Source of the DNA: Coemansia sp. RSA 487
Taxonomy: Eukaryota; Kickxellomycota; Kickxellomycetes; Kickxellales; Kickxellaceae
Assembly (NCBI GenBank): GCA_027577595.1
Contig: JANBRJ010000097.1
Location: forward strand, 1-60,188
Reading direction: 5' to 3'
Length of the DNA: 60,188 bases
Position numbers and translations under genes: made by a program. This document shows, piece after piece, positions 8,303 through 19,247 of the stretch. The notes beneath the pieces are model-generated. The model was not told the origin of the DNA. It was given only the letters and a program-made list of their open reading frames with translations, and searched no databases. Position 1 is the stretch's first letter, and every line of letters begins with the position of its first letter.

Positions 8303-10651
8303 TTATATATCCATCATTTCCTTGTAATTGGCTTTGCCGTATGCCGCCAGTGGGCAATGGTACACGTTTAGACCCCACCATTGCGGAAGCTCCACCTTTA
8401 GGAAGATATAGTATACAATGATGCCCGAGATTGCCAGCCCACAGTCAAGCCCGGCAGAAAGTGCAAACGCATACCTCTGCCACGCGCGGTTAAAGTACTT
8501 GTGCCACAGGTAGTTGAAGAAAAAGCACCCAATAAACCAGTTCGTGTACACATGCGACGGGGCAGGCGGCATGTATCCGATTGCGATGAATAAAAGCGGC
8601 GTATGGATGTGCTTGGCCCAGCTGTTCGGGAACCGTTTTGATAGATACCAAAAGGGAAACGGAAGAAGAACACCGAGAATAAACAAGTACATGACTGGGT
8701 GGTAGGGGCTTCCAGGCCCAAACATGCGGCCAGGTCCAACCAGACCCCAAATAACCGACGCTGAGAAGAAGGTGTTGGCCTGCAGGCACGTAAATGGCAT
8801 TCCCTCTTTGGTACACATGTGATCCACAGTAGCCATCAGCCAAAAGGCAACGCCAAGCTGCACAAAGGAGCAGATGATGGTTCCGACTAGCTGTGCGATG
8901 AACAGGTGTCGTGGCGGAAGCTTCATATAGTGGCCAAGCTTCTGGTCAGAGACAAGAACCAATGCCTGCGCCATGGTGATGTAGCCGTAGACCTTGAAGG
9001 TGACATTGGCGATAGGATCTTCAGGCCGGCCATACCCAATGATAAACTCGGTGATGACATTGAGACCCGGCTGCTGGTTCGACAGCGCCTGCACGATTCC
9101 AATCGGGATGGTAAAAATAAATGGAATAAACGTTGCAAGGATAACCCAGTACCACGGCAACATGTCCCAAACCTCACAGACCACGATGGAAACCGCAAAT
9201 GTAATGGCAAAGGTAACCGCATACCACCACAATGGAACCTCCTTATACCTGTGCATGAGCCTCATATGGATATCATCATCCATCTGCCGAGCCTGGCGGA
9301 CACGCTGGACAATGTCCTTGCCATATGTTAGGGCAATGTATACCAGAAGGTTGGTGATTGCCGCAAAGCTGAGTCCATATGTCATTGCGTACGTGAATGT
9401 CATGCGTAGGGGTCCGTAGCTGGCATACTTTGCTTCGTCAAGCATGTTGTTGGCAGTCATCACCTGGTCGATTTCAAACTCTGTGCCGTTGGTCTGATAG
9501 AGAGTTGCGGTGTACATCGGCATAAGCTGCGTGTTCCACGTATTCCTGTAGTACCCTATCGGGGTTGCGACCCACATCACCAGCACAAACCCGGCAAATA
9601 CATTGCAGGCGTATATCCAAGGAATAGCAATAGGCGATTGTGTGTAGGAAGACGAGATGTATGACCAATCGAGCGTAAAGTTGAGCATGCCAACGCCGTT
9701 AAAAGCATCACCGAGCTGGTTCGCATAGATGTTGGCGGGTGCAATGAAGCAAAGAATTGCCAGGAAGCTCAAAGCAGGAAAGATGACACCTGGGATAAAG
9801 TACCAGAGGAAGCTGCCGGCAAAGCAGATCCAGAACACCCACGTACGAGTTAGCCGACTGCCAAAGTTTTGAATCTCGTGGAAGGTGCGGAAAAGCGTGA
9901 CACTCACAAGTGTCGATGGCCAGATCATCGCTGCTGGGTAGACGAGGAAGCGACGCGAGAAGCCGGCAAAGCTATAGCCCATGATCTGCGAGGTCAGGAT
10001 AAAGAGAATCGACGGACCAAAGCCCATGTCCGTATGGTACCACATCTTCTTGATGGTCACGACGTCTATGCCATACGTGGTGCCAACGCTAGTGCCTGCG
10101 AAAATAGAAATAATGACGTGCTCTTTGATGTTGAATGGGCCGGGGTTGAGTGTCCACTCCCAGCCAAATGTGCGAAACTTTCTCTTGGGCAGAACCAACG
10201 CCATGATGTAGCCAAGAGGAAAGGAGAGCAGCTGCACGACATATCCGTTGAGGGTGATAGGGTTTTCACGGAACCAATAGTACTGGTTGACAAAGGCAAG
10301 GCCGACGGCGAATATGATGCCTAGCACCCATGAGCGGAACGTAAGGCAGGGCATGTTTGGGTCATCCTTGTTGGACACAGCCATGCGTACCATCTCGATT
10401 GGTGAGTCCTCGACATCCAGATCCTTTTCAACGCCACCGAGCATCTTTTCGTCGGCATACCCAGCATCGCTGTAGCCTCTCTCGATGTCGCCAGCATGCA
10501 TGTCATTAAAAGCAGGCTGAGCGCTATTATTGTTTGGTTCAACATATAAATCTTGCTGGTTCTTTGTTCCGCGAGAAAAAAGAGCTGCGACGGGCGCAAA
10601 AACACCAGCGGCTTTGCGGCCGACAGACGATGGCTGATAATTCTCAGACAT
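8303..10651 (-). CDS. OPT-family small oligopeptide transporter (copy 1)
   Basis: A 782-residue proton-coupled peptide transporter of the ISP4/OPT type at the cell surface or vacuole. The hallmark NPGPFN followed by IKEHVIISI is present near residue 165, and the KIPPR-type motif (as KLPPRHLF) near residue 570. About 14-16 hydrophobic segments follow a roughly 95-residue hydrophilic N-terminus. The open frame reaches 10681, but that codon is TTG; ATG at 10651 (MSENYQPSS) is the first true start. It is followed downstream on the same strand by a close paralogue (12536-14797, its upstream neighbour in transcription order), and the two share long stretches of identical DNA. The substrate (di-, tetra- or pentapeptides, glutathione) cannot be told from sequence. 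Confidence 0.93.
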   Translation of the reverse strand: MSENYQPSSVGRKAAGVFAPVAALFSRGTKNQQDLYVEPNNNSAQPAFNDMHAGDIERGYSDAGYADEKMLGGVEKDLDVEDSPIEMVRMAVSNKDDPNMPCLTFRSWVLGIIFAVGLAFVNQYYWFRENPITLNGYVVQLLSFPLGYIMALVLPKRKFRTFGWEWTLNPGPFNIKEHVIISIFAGTSVGTTYGIDVVTIKKMWYHTDMGFGPSILFILTSQIMGYSFAGFSRRFLVYPAAMIWPSTLVSVTLFRTFHEIQNFGSRLTRTWVFWICFAGSFLWYFIPGVIFPALSFLAILCFIAPANIYANQLGDAFNGVGMLNFTLDWSYISSSYTQSPIAIPWIYACNVFAGFVLVMWVATPIGYYRNTWNTQLMPMYTATLYQTNGTEFEIDQVMTANNMLDEAKYASYGPLRMTFTYAMTYGLSFAAITNLLVYIALTYGKDIVQRVRQARQMDDDIHMRLMHRYKEVPLWWYAVTFAITFAVSIVVCEVWDMLPWYWVILATFIPFIFTIPIGIVQALSNQQPGLNVITEFIIGYGRPEDPIANVTFKVYGYITMAQALVLVSDQKLGHYMKLPPRHLFIAQLVGTIICSFVQLGVAFWLMATVDHMCTKEGMPFTCLQANTFFSASVIWGLVGPGRMFGPGSPYHPVMYLFILGVLLPFPFWYLSKRFPNSWAKHIHTPLLFIAIGYMPPAPSHVYTNWFIGCFFFNYLWHKYFNRAWQRYAFALSAGLDCGLAISGIIVYYIFLKVELPQWWGLNVYHCPLAAYGKANYKEMMDI

Positions 10652-12535
10652 GCCAAAAGAATCCGAGTAAAAAAAGGGCAATCGATGATCTACAGAAAAT
10701 ATTTGGAAAAAAGTTGATTATTCATAGCAGAAAATATTTAGAAAAAAGGCATTTCACTTTTTGCATCCATGTGGCGTTTGCATATCAGCGATTACGGACG
10801 ACAAATTCCACGCTGATAAATAGGCATACCTTTACGTTTTTAAGTAGAGTCCATTAAACGAACTAAACATGTGCAAGAGAATGTGACTCGGGCGAATTGT
10901 TCAATATAGTCCCCGCCCCTCTTCCAGTGATCGGCTACTACTTTTGTAACCGAATAATTATATTACAAAGAACAATAGGATAGAATATCAATTAAAAATG
11001 CTGTAACAGAATATTATAGCTTAAAATATAGGCTGCAAGTTTAGGCGGCAAGTGAAGAAAAGCAAAGCAACAATAAGATATTGGGGAGGAATAGCGATTA
11101 CAATGGGAAGAGACGTGAGGGAAAAATAGGGGAGGGTTGTGGCTGAAGAAGCTCAATTTATACCTTACGAGGAACAATGGCCTTCGGAAGCATATGCTCG
11201 GCTTTTTGTTTTGTTTGCGCTGGCAGATTGTGCACCTCATGCTCGATAAATTTGTATCCACGGATCGGGGTCATCCTGGGAAAAACAATACTCCTACACC
11301 ATACATGTCTAATATATCATCTGATCCGCTATTTTGGTGTATAGTTTCCTTTAGTGTCCTTGATCCGACTCTCCGGCAGCTCATATGCCTCTGTTTTCCG
11401 ACATTTCCAAATTGGGTCATGCCTTTAGGTCGGATTACAGCAAATAAAATGACATCTAGCTCCAAGCATAAGCGGAATTTGGAAACGTGGCTAGCTGTTG
11501 TGACGCTCTTTTATGGCTTGATCAGCAACACGCAATATCCTTAGATCTACGATATTACGCAGTGTTGGAATGCATTTGGAATGCGGAATTGGGTGTCTTT
11601 GGGTGATGTTTCTTTTTCGCTGTAGATCACATACTAGTCGCACTGTTATAGGAGGTAGATTTTACTTTGTGCACATTTACTTTGGTGTTTTTTTTCAAGT
11701 CCTATATGCAAAAGGAAACATAACGATCCGTTCTCGTGTGTCACAAGTAAATCAATCCCGCTATAAAAATAAGAAGAGGAGAGGGAGGAAATAGTCACAA
11801 TCTCATGGGACGAAAAATTCCGCTTCCATTCGGTCTGTCAAAAATCGGCAAAGCTCAGTCTTCCCGAAATACAGTACATGTTGGTTGAAACCGCCATTTG
11901 GAATTTTTTTTTTTCGTTGTTGTGGCAATTACTTTGTTTTGCAATTTGCCCATATTTTTAACTTGCGGAGTGGCGAATACACTAGAGTACAAAAAAAGTT
12001 GGAAAAATAACTAACGTTATAGCCAAATCAATAGATCAAGCACTGTGTCCGCGTTATGGACGGGTGATGTATGTGTGATAGGGGAATGCCTGGTGTCTTG
12101 GGTACTAGCACCGTTTAGCGGATTTGTGAATTATAAATGATCAAGACGGCGGTCTATGGTGAATTTTTGCAATTTGCCTATTGGATAGCTTGGAATCAAG
12201 CCCGATCAAAATCTCAATTATGCGACTTGGTTTGAGATTATCATCCTTTTATTTTCCATGCTAATAATATCTTCATTGACAAATATGTTGTGGAACGGGT
12301 TATAATTCTGATGGAAGGGCTGCTTTTTTTTGAAAGAAAAAAGAGATTTGCAGGCCGATCCTATCATCTAACGGTCATCCACATAAAGTCTTAATACTAA
12401 ATGTCCGTGGGAATTCCGTTTTAGTGCATTGAGCATCCAGCATTTGACAAAAGAAAATATACCAATGGTTCAATATATATTTTATTGAAAGACAGAGTAC
12501 ACATTTACTCCAACACCAACAACAGCAACAAAAGG
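10652..12535. other. Long promoter region between the two tandem OPT genes
   Basis: A 1.9-kb spacer that should contain the promoter of OPT copy 1 and the 3' end of copy 2. A C-rich block CCCCGCCCCTC near 10911 resembles GC-box or stress-element sequence about 260 bp before the copy 1 start. A 36-codon protein-like window ends at 11249 but has no convincing exon borders. Otherwise the DNA is AT-rich and featureless. Confidence 0.45.
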
Positions 12536-14797
12536 TTAGGAGGAAGATGAAGAAGCACGTGCCTGCTGAATACCGCTTGCCGCCAAAGGGCAATGGTGAA
12601 TATTAGTACCCCACCAGTCAGGAATTGTCACTTTCATAAAGATAAAGTATGTGATAATTCCCGAGATGGCCAAACCACAATCAAGGCCGGCAGAAAGTGA
12701 AAACGCATAGCGGGTCCACTGCTTGTTGCGGTACTTGTGCCACAGATAGTTGAAGAAGAAGCACGCGATAAACCAGTTCGTGTACACATGCGACGGAGCG
12801 GGCGGCATGTATCCGCTGGCAATAAAGAAGAGCGGCGTGTGGATGTGCTTGACCCAGCTGTTGGGGAACTTTTTCGAGTAAAACCAGAAGGGAATGGGGA
12901 GCAGAAGACCAAGGATGAACAAGTAGAGTGCCACATGGTAGGGGCTGTCAGAGCCAAACATGCGGCCAGGTCCAACCAGACCCCAAATAACCGATGCTGA
13001 GAAGAAAGTGTTGGCTTGGATACACGTCCAAGGGTAGCCTTCCTCTGTGCAGATGTTGTCGATGGTGGACATCAGCCAGAAGGCAACGCCAAGCTGCACA
13101 AAGGAGCAGATGATGGTGCCGACGAGCTGCGCCATAAAAAGATGGCGCGGTGGAATCTTCATGTAGTGGCCAAGCTTTTGATCGGAGACAAGAACCAATG
13201 CCTGCGCCATGGTGATGTAGCCGTAGACCTTGAAGGTGACATTTGCGATAGGATCTCCAGCACGCCCGTAGCCGATAATGAACTCAGTGATAACGTTCAG
13301 ACCCGGCTGCTGGTTCGACAGCGCCTGCACAATGCCGATGGGAATTGTGAATATGAATGGAATAATGGTAGCAACAATCACCCAGTACCACGGCATGAGA
13401 TGGTAGACTTGGCAGGTGACGATCGACAAGACAAAGGTGATAAGGAAAGTGGCTGCGTACCACCACAGCGGCACTTCCCTGTACTTGCGCATGAGCTTCA
13501 TGTGAATATCCTCGTCCATAGTGCGGGCCTGGCGAACGCGCTGGACAATGTCCTTTCCGTAGTAGAGGGCGACGTAGGTGAGGAGGTTGAGAAGCCCAGC
13601 AAACCCAAGGCCGTATGTCATGGCAAAGGTGTATGTCATGCGCAAGGGCCCATAACTGTCGTAGCTGGCGGGATCAAGAGTCTTCTCGGGCGTCATGACC
13701 TGGTTGATGTCAAACACCGAGCCGTTTGTCTGGTAAAGCGTCGCCGTGTACATTGGCATGTTTTGCGTGCCAAAAGTGTTCTTGTAGTACCCAATCGGGG
13801 TTGCAATCCACATGATGATGACGAAGCCGGCAAACACGTTGCAGGCATAGACCCAAGGAATGGCGATTGGCGACAGCGTGTACGCAGACGAGATGTAGGA
13901 CCAGTCGAGCGTAAAATTGAGCATGCCCACTCCATTGAACGCATCGCCGAGCTGGTTCGCGTAGATGTTGTTTGGCGCGATGAAGCAGAGGATCGCCAGG
14001 AAGCTAAGGGTGGGGAAGATGACACCCGGGATAAAGTACCAAAGGAAGCTGCCGGCAAAGCACATCCAGAAAATCTGGGTGCGGGTGAACTTGCCACCGA
14101 GGTTCTGGAACTCGTGGAAGGTGCGGAAGAGAGCAACGCTGATGAGGTTGGTCGGCCAGATCATTGCTGCTGGATAGACGAGGAAGCGACGCGAGAAACC
14201 GGCGAAGCTATAGCCCATGATCTGCGAGGTCAGGATAAAGAGAATCGACGGACCAAAGCCCATGTCGGTCTTGTACCACATCCGCTTGATAGTCACCACA
14301 TCGATGCCGTAGGTTGTAGCGGCACTGGTGCCTGCAAAGATGGAGATGATGACGTGCTCTTTGATGTTGAATGGGCCGGGGTTGAGTGTCCACTCCCAGC
14401 CAAATGTGCGAAACTTTCTCTTGGGCAGAACCAACGCCATGATGTAGCCGAGAGGAAAGGAGAGTAGCTGCACGACGTAGCCGTTGAGGACAATGGAGTT
14501 TTCGCGGAACCAGTAGAATTGGTTGACAAAGGCAAGGCCGACGGCGAATATGATGCCTAGCACCCATGAGCGGAACGTAAGGCAGGGAAGATCTGGGTCG
14601 TCCTTATTTGAGACGGAGGCGCGGACCATTTCAAAGGGCGAATCCTCTTCTTCTTCGGCCTCGTCAGCATAGGCAGCTTTCTCGTGAGCATGCTTCTCCT
14701 CATCGTGCATGCCGTTGTAGCTGCCTTCGCGCTGGTCCGGATGAGACGCCTGGTGCTGCAGCTGGGGCGCACCAGGAGCGCTTTCGATATCAAGCAT
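12536..14797 (-). CDS. OPT-family small oligopeptide transporter (copy 2)
   Basis: A 753-residue paralogue of the 8303-10651 protein with the same hallmarks: NPGPFN followed by IKEHVIISI, ILTSQIMGYSFAG, and KIPPRHLF in canonical form. It starts at ATG 14797 (MLDIESAPG). The hydrophilic N-terminus is shorter and acidic (EEEEDSPFEM), and the C-terminus ends in a Ser run. By eye the two proteins agree at well over three quarters of positions in the membrane part and differ mainly at both ends. Proton-coupled peptide uptake is expected from the family. Together with the divergent member at 1414-4452 this makes three OPT-like genes within 15 kb. Identity is concentrated in tracts, including one of 101 bp without a difference (10113-10213 versus 14349-14449). 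Confidence 0.93.
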   Translation of the reverse strand: MLDIESAPGAPQLQHQASHPDQREGSYNGMHDEEKHAHEKAAYADEAEEEEDSPFEMVRASVSNKDDPDLPCLTFRSWVLGIIFAVGLAFVNQFYWFRENSIVLNGYVVQLLSFPLGYIMALVLPKRKFRTFGWEWTLNPGPFNIKEHVIISIFAGTSAATTYGIDVVTIKRMWYKTDMGFGPSILFILTSQIMGYSFAGFSRRFLVYPAAMIWPTNLISVALFRTFHEFQNLGGKFTRTQIFWMCFAGSFLWYFIPGVIFPTLSFLAILCFIAPNNIYANQLGDAFNGVGMLNFTLDWSYISSAYTLSPIAIPWVYACNVFAGFVIIMWIATPIGYYKNTFGTQNMPMYTATLYQTNGSVFDINQVMTPEKTLDPASYDSYGPLRMTYTFAMTYGLGFAGLLNLLTYVALYYGKDIVQRVRQARTMDEDIHMKLMRKYREVPLWWYAATFLITFVLSIVTCQVYHLMPWYWVIVATIIPFIFTIPIGIVQALSNQQPGLNVITEFIIGYGRAGDPIANVTFKVYGYITMAQALVLVSDQKLGHYMKIPPRHLFMAQLVGTIICSFVQLGVAFWLMSTIDNICTEEGYPWTCIQANTFFSASVIWGLVGPGRMFGSDSPYHVALYLFILGLLLPIPFWFYSKKFPNSWVKHIHTPLFFIASGYMPPAPSHVYTNWFIACFFFNYLWHKYRNKQWTRYAFSLSAGLDCGLAISGIITYFIFMKVTIPDWWGTNIHHCPLAASGIQQARASSSSS

Positions 14798-17552
14798 GGT
14801 TTATAGCCCTCTCGTTTTTTATTTGTGCGTAGAGGCTAATAAAAATGTAAGGGTATTAGAAATAAAAAGAGAAAAAGTAACAAGGGTAGCAATGTATGCT
14901 AACACAAATACATACGACAAACAAAGAAACAAGCGCAATGGATATATAGAAAAGGGCAATATGAATGACTAGCGTGTTTGGATTCCACAACGCGGTGTCA
15001 TATAAAAGTATAATACCAGATAAGCAAGGAATAATAGAATGGCTTTGTTGAATAAACTACAGTTAAAGAAGCTGAAAGAGATGGATAGGAGCGCCGAGTG
15101 AAGGTACCAGCCAGAGAGGGAGGAATGTGGAGATGGACAATGGCGACAAGCCCCCCTTTTTAAGTGAAATAGCGACGAGATAAAGCAGCTGGAAGGGCAG
15201 AGAGATAGAGAGATAGAGAGATAGAGAGGCGTTCTGCGACAAATGCTGTCCAAGGGATTTCCCAGAAAGCGCAAAGAGGGCCGACATTGTTGTTGTCAAA
15301 CGAATCAATGCATGGTCGGATGGAGCAATTGTCTGCGTGTGAAAAAGGAAAAGAAATAGCTCAAGCCTGCGCTAGCATTGGAAGCACCCATGGTCATCCC
15401 GGTTGTGGCGAGAAGGGGAAAGAATGGCAGCGGCAAATAAATCCACATCTATTCATTCGGGTGCAGACAATCTTGAGATGGATGGGTGGATAGATGGATA
15501 AAGGAGAAATGCGCCTTTCTCCTACTTTTTGTCCGATAGCTGCATGTGTTATTTTTGCACAAAATGTCGCATATGGTTGGAGGTAAACAAAAAAGTGGAC
15601 ACTCTGGCGGTGCCTTTTTTGGAATTGTTGCTGAATCTCATCCGCACATCCAATTACAAAGGAAAATGTAAAACTTTTGCATAGCGATAGCTAAAGTCTA
15701 GGAATATATTTTTCTCACATTCATCCCGAAAACCTGTTTAAAGCATTTGAAGGACGGTTTCCGTGCGGACGGGAGACAGCATTGCAGACAAAATAAATAC
15801 ATCTATTACCACGATTTCAGCGAATTACAGCCGGTGGACAGCACGACAAGGCAAAGAATAAATAAATAAGCAAGTGGATTGTCAACACGGCGCGTTGCGA
15901 GTCCCCATGTCTCAGAGTGCTCCTCTTGCCATATCTAGAAGGGTAGGAAAACAAAGTAGCACAACTATCTTTGAAATTTCAGTGGTTTGGTGTGGTTGAT
16001 GCATGATCGTCAAACGCGCATTTTGCGCTGGTTCCTTTTTTCTTAGATAACCCGATGGAAGTGTGCAAACGAAGCTCTTTCCATATCGAATTGCGGCCTG
16101 CATCGCCAAGAAAAATGGCGAATGACTGTGGGAAACAACGGCCTCCTCCGAAATGTACTTGGTTTTTTTCCAGAAATAGCGTATGTCCCATGCTATCTTT
16201 TTGCAAGAAGAATAGAAAAATAAGTTTACAAAAGGCTTGCGATCGATCACATTCACCCAAACACAACCACATTTGGGGATTGCCCAGAATTTGGGCACAG
16301 CAATCACAGCCTATAGATTATGATCGGCAAGCATTTGATTACGTCCAGCCGGATCGGCCAATAGACGAAAAAGCAGCACAGCATATAATCGGAATGAGCA
16401 TATGCTCTCCAATTTCCTCTTTAGGCCATTGCGGGTTTAAAAAGGTCAAGAGAGCCAAATAATAAATAGAAAAGGCTCAACACAAAACAAAACGCACGTT
16501 GGACAAAAAGGTGAGATCTTTTTCGTCTTTGAGATGTGGCAAAGGGCGAGAAAAAAAAGCAGAAGAAATCGGCGCAATTCCAGCCGTTCCTCTCCGTGGG
16601 CTATCATCCTCACATGCAAATACAAAAAACCAAAGGTTGCAGTTAGGCGCATGCACCGATAATCACTTCTTTACTTGGTAACCAGGACAAAGAAATACAG
16701 CTATACGGTGTGCTTTGCCACAATTGTCAAACAAAGGCTGCTATAGACCTGACAGGGTGGCATGGGGTTGGCTAATGCAAGACTGGACATCCAAAAGATT
16801 GAAAGTGTTTGTCCTTTTTTTTCTCTTCCTCACAAATCTCGGACTACCATGTGATATTAGCTTTGCGAAGCTAATGCTACATGCACTAGCTCTTGCATTT
16901 GCTGTTATTTGGAGGAGGGCTTGATTGGGTTATCTTCTACCCTCTCTTCCCAAACGAGACGCACATTTTGAACCATCACAAAGAATCGCCGCGATAAGCT
17001 GTGCATACGTTGGTGCCAATACGAGCGAGTTCTGGCATTGCATGCTGTTCTGGAGGCAGCAAAGTTGTCTTGACAGCATCGATGGCAGCAGCATGCCTAC
17101 TTTAAGCATATAACGAATGTGCCTTTCCACCTCTGTGGGTCACAAGGCAAGTGCTGCCTGGCGTGGCACTTGTTTCTGCAGATGAATTGAACACTGGCAT
17201 TACAATATAAATGTGCATCGGAATTGCCATATAGAGAAAAGGGCTTGAAGTGGAGAATAGATGCTTCCAAATATTCGATCTGGAGCAACCATGGTAAACA
17301 AAATGAGCCTGGGAAAAAGGGCAACAGTGGCGGTTAATTCGAAATCCTGTTTTCTTGATTTTCAATCAGAATATCTGCGCTAGTTCTAGAATCTAGAATT
17401 TAGATGTCTACCGTATTTATTTTGCATAGACTAGCAATCAGACACGACGTATTTACGTTAGCACAGACTTTTCATCCAGTGGTGGTTTAGTAACGAATAA
17501 TGTAATTAAAAGAATATCATATAAAAGAAAAACGAAAAACAACTATGTAATA
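14798..17552. other. Long intergenic region
   Basis: This 2.75-kb stretch lies between the OPT copy 2 start (-) and the antiporter stop (-), so most of it is OPT upstream DNA. It contains an AGAGATAG microsatellite (about 15200-15228) and scattered short open frames. One stretch near 16310-16410 reads like protein for some 30 codons but lacks a start or domain. I see no RNA gene or mobile element. Confidence 0.45.
15200..15228. repeat. AGAGATAG microsatellite
   Basis: Three to four tandem copies of an 8-base AGAGATAG unit lie upstream of OPT copy 2. Confidence 0.75.
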
Positions 17553-19247
17553 TCATCCAGATGAACCCAGCGTAGACGAAGACGTGTCCATGTCTTTTGG
17601 ATAAAGGAAGTACGCCACACCAACAATGACATATGCAATAATAAGAACCAGCCCCTCCAGCCAGTTTGTTCTTCCATCACCAATAATGTAGTTGACGAGC
17701 AGGACAGTGACAAACAGAACAACGGTGGTGAACGGGCTAAAGTAGATGGTCATTGGCTTGTCAATGATCCAGCCCAAGATGCACAAGAGTGGCAAGACGA
17801 AAAGCGCAATCTGGATGCTAGATCCGACAGCCACGCCCAAAGCCAAGTCCATTTTGTTGCGAATGGCAACAGTGACAGCAGTGACGTGCTCTGCCGCATT
17901 TCCAACGATGGGCAGGAGAATCATACCAACAAACGATGGCGACAGATTCCACTTGTCTGTCAAGCCATCGATGGAATCAACAAGGAACTCGGCGCACACT
18001 CCGGTCAGCCCCGTGACGATGACCAAAAGCGCTATTGCCGCCAAGACGGTCAGCTCGACCTCCTCTTCATCTTCATCGCCGTCCTCCTCAGACTTTGCTT
18101 CGATAGCAGTCGCCTCGGCATTGGCGGGCTCTTTGGTCTCCTCGACGATATCAGCATTGTTCCTGACTAGCTCTGCAGTCGATGTCGCTGCGGTCTGTGA
18201 GTGGGCTGGCGTTGCGCCAATAGTGATATCGCGGGGGCTTTCTGTCATCGACTCCTCGTTGGATGCGGCACGTGCGCCATCAACGTTGGCAGCGTTTCCT
18301 CCTTCGTTAGTATTGTCGCTGTTTTCCTGGGGCTTCCTTGCAGCCTCCCTGCGCTCCTCCAGCGGAACAGCCGAGAACAGGTTTGCGTGCGTCTTGAGCT
18401 GGAAAAACAGATAGGCAATGTAGATGACGAGAAGGAAGATGGCTGTGACATGGGACATGGTCAGCGTGCCGCTTTTAAGCTCAGAGCCCTTAGCATTGAG
18501 TGAGTTGTAGGCAGCTGGCAGCAATGTGGCCAAGATGGCCATGGCCAGCAGGGAGCCGTATGACTGCGCCGCATGCGTGTTGAAAATCTGCTCGTTGTTC
18601 TTGATGCCGCCAAAGAAGAAGCAGCAGCCTCCGACCAAAAGCAGGTTGCTCAGAATGGAGCCCACCAGCGAAGTCTGCACAATTTCAATCTCGCCCTTGA
18701 CCAGTGCAAGGATGCCGACAAGAAGCTCCACCGCATTGCCAAAGGTAGCGTTCAGCAGCCCGCCGATGGCGTCGCCCAGATGCAGGGCCAGTTGTTCGGT
18801 CGCGTAGCCTAGGAGCTTGGCCAAGGGGACAATTGCGAAGAAGTTGATGATGAAGACAGCCACGTCGGGGAAGTGCGCCGGATGCGAAGCAATGCCAACG
18901 GGGACCAGAAGAAGAAGCACGTTAATCCAGCTGGCAAACACCGACCGCCGGAGAACAAGCAAAGGGTCCTTCAGCCCTGCCGGCTTTTTCTTGCCGGCGT
19001 CGCCTGGCGACGACGATGCAGCGCTGGTGCTTGTTTGTCTTCGGGCGTCCGTCGAGCGGCGAGCAAAGCGGTTGGCGTAGTTAGCAGCACGTGGGCCCCA
19101 GTGCCTACTAGAGCGTCTGCGCTCGGAGATAGGAATGGGGGCATCCGAGCTTCTCCGTACTTGCTCGTCGTTCTGCGGTGCTTGGATGGAATGCAGCGAC
19201 TCGGGCGACGAGCTTCGCCGCATTATTCTATTAAAGATGTTTGGCAT
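17553..19247 (-). CDS. VCX1: Vacuolar Ca2+/H+ antiporter of the CAX/VCX1 family
   Basis: A 564-residue protein expected to exchange cytosolic Ca2+ for vacuolar H+. Both CAX repeats are visible: GNAVELLVGILAL then SLVGSILSNLLLVGG in the first half, and GNAAEHVTAVTVAIRNK then GVAVGSSIQIALFVLP in the second. The two halves are joined by a long hydrophilic loop (about residues 290-400) ending in an acidic patch (EEDGDEDEEEVE), the family's usual central acidic motif, here enlarged. The roughly 100-residue N-terminal tail is basic and Ser/Arg-rich, fitting a regulatory tail. About 11 membrane segments are apparent. The ATG at 19247 is followed by MPNIFNRIMRR. It is divergent from the USP gene across a 1.4-kb spacer. 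Confidence 0.93.
   Translation of the reverse strand: MPNIFNRIMRRSSSPESLHSIQAPQNDEQVRRSSDAPIPISERRRSSRHWGPRAANYANRFARRSTDARRQTSTSAASSSPGDAGKKKPAGLKDPLLVLRRSVFASWINVLLLLVPVGIASHPAHFPDVAVFIINFFAIVPLAKLLGYATEQLALHLGDAIGGLLNATFGNAVELLVGILALVKGEIEIVQTSLVGSILSNLLLVGGCCFFFGGIKNNEQIFNTHAAQSYGSLLAMAILATLLPAAYNSLNAKGSELKSGTLTMSHVTAIFLLVIYIAYLFFQLKTHANLFSAVPLEERREAARKPQENSDNTNEGGNAANVDGARAASNEESMTESPRDITIGATPAHSQTAATSTAELVRNNADIVEETKEPANAEATAIEAKSEEDGDEDEEEVELTVLAAIALLVIVTGLTGVCAEFLVDSIDGLTDKWNLSPSFVGMILLPIVGNAAEHVTAVTVAIRNKMDLALGVAVGSSIQIALFVLPLLCILGWIIDKPMTIYFSPFTTVVLFVTVLLVNYIIGDGRTNWLEGLVLIIAYVIVGVAYFLYPKDMDTSSSTLGSSG

Noticed and set aside
11134-11249. A 36-codon protein-like window in the OPT spacer
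   Set aside because: It reads smoothly but has no start, no convincing splice borders and no continuation; chance is likely in a 1.9-kb spacer read in six frames.
13016-14467. A 483-codon plus-strand frame opposite OPT copy 2
   Set aside because: It is the antisense shadow of a highly conserved transporter gene; long antisense frames arise from codon bias, and the sense protein has clear family motifs.
16055-16462. A 135-codon plus-strand frame with a protein-like middle part
   Set aside because: The first half has improbable composition (Cys, Lys, Phe runs) and no domain; no codon bias like the neighbours.
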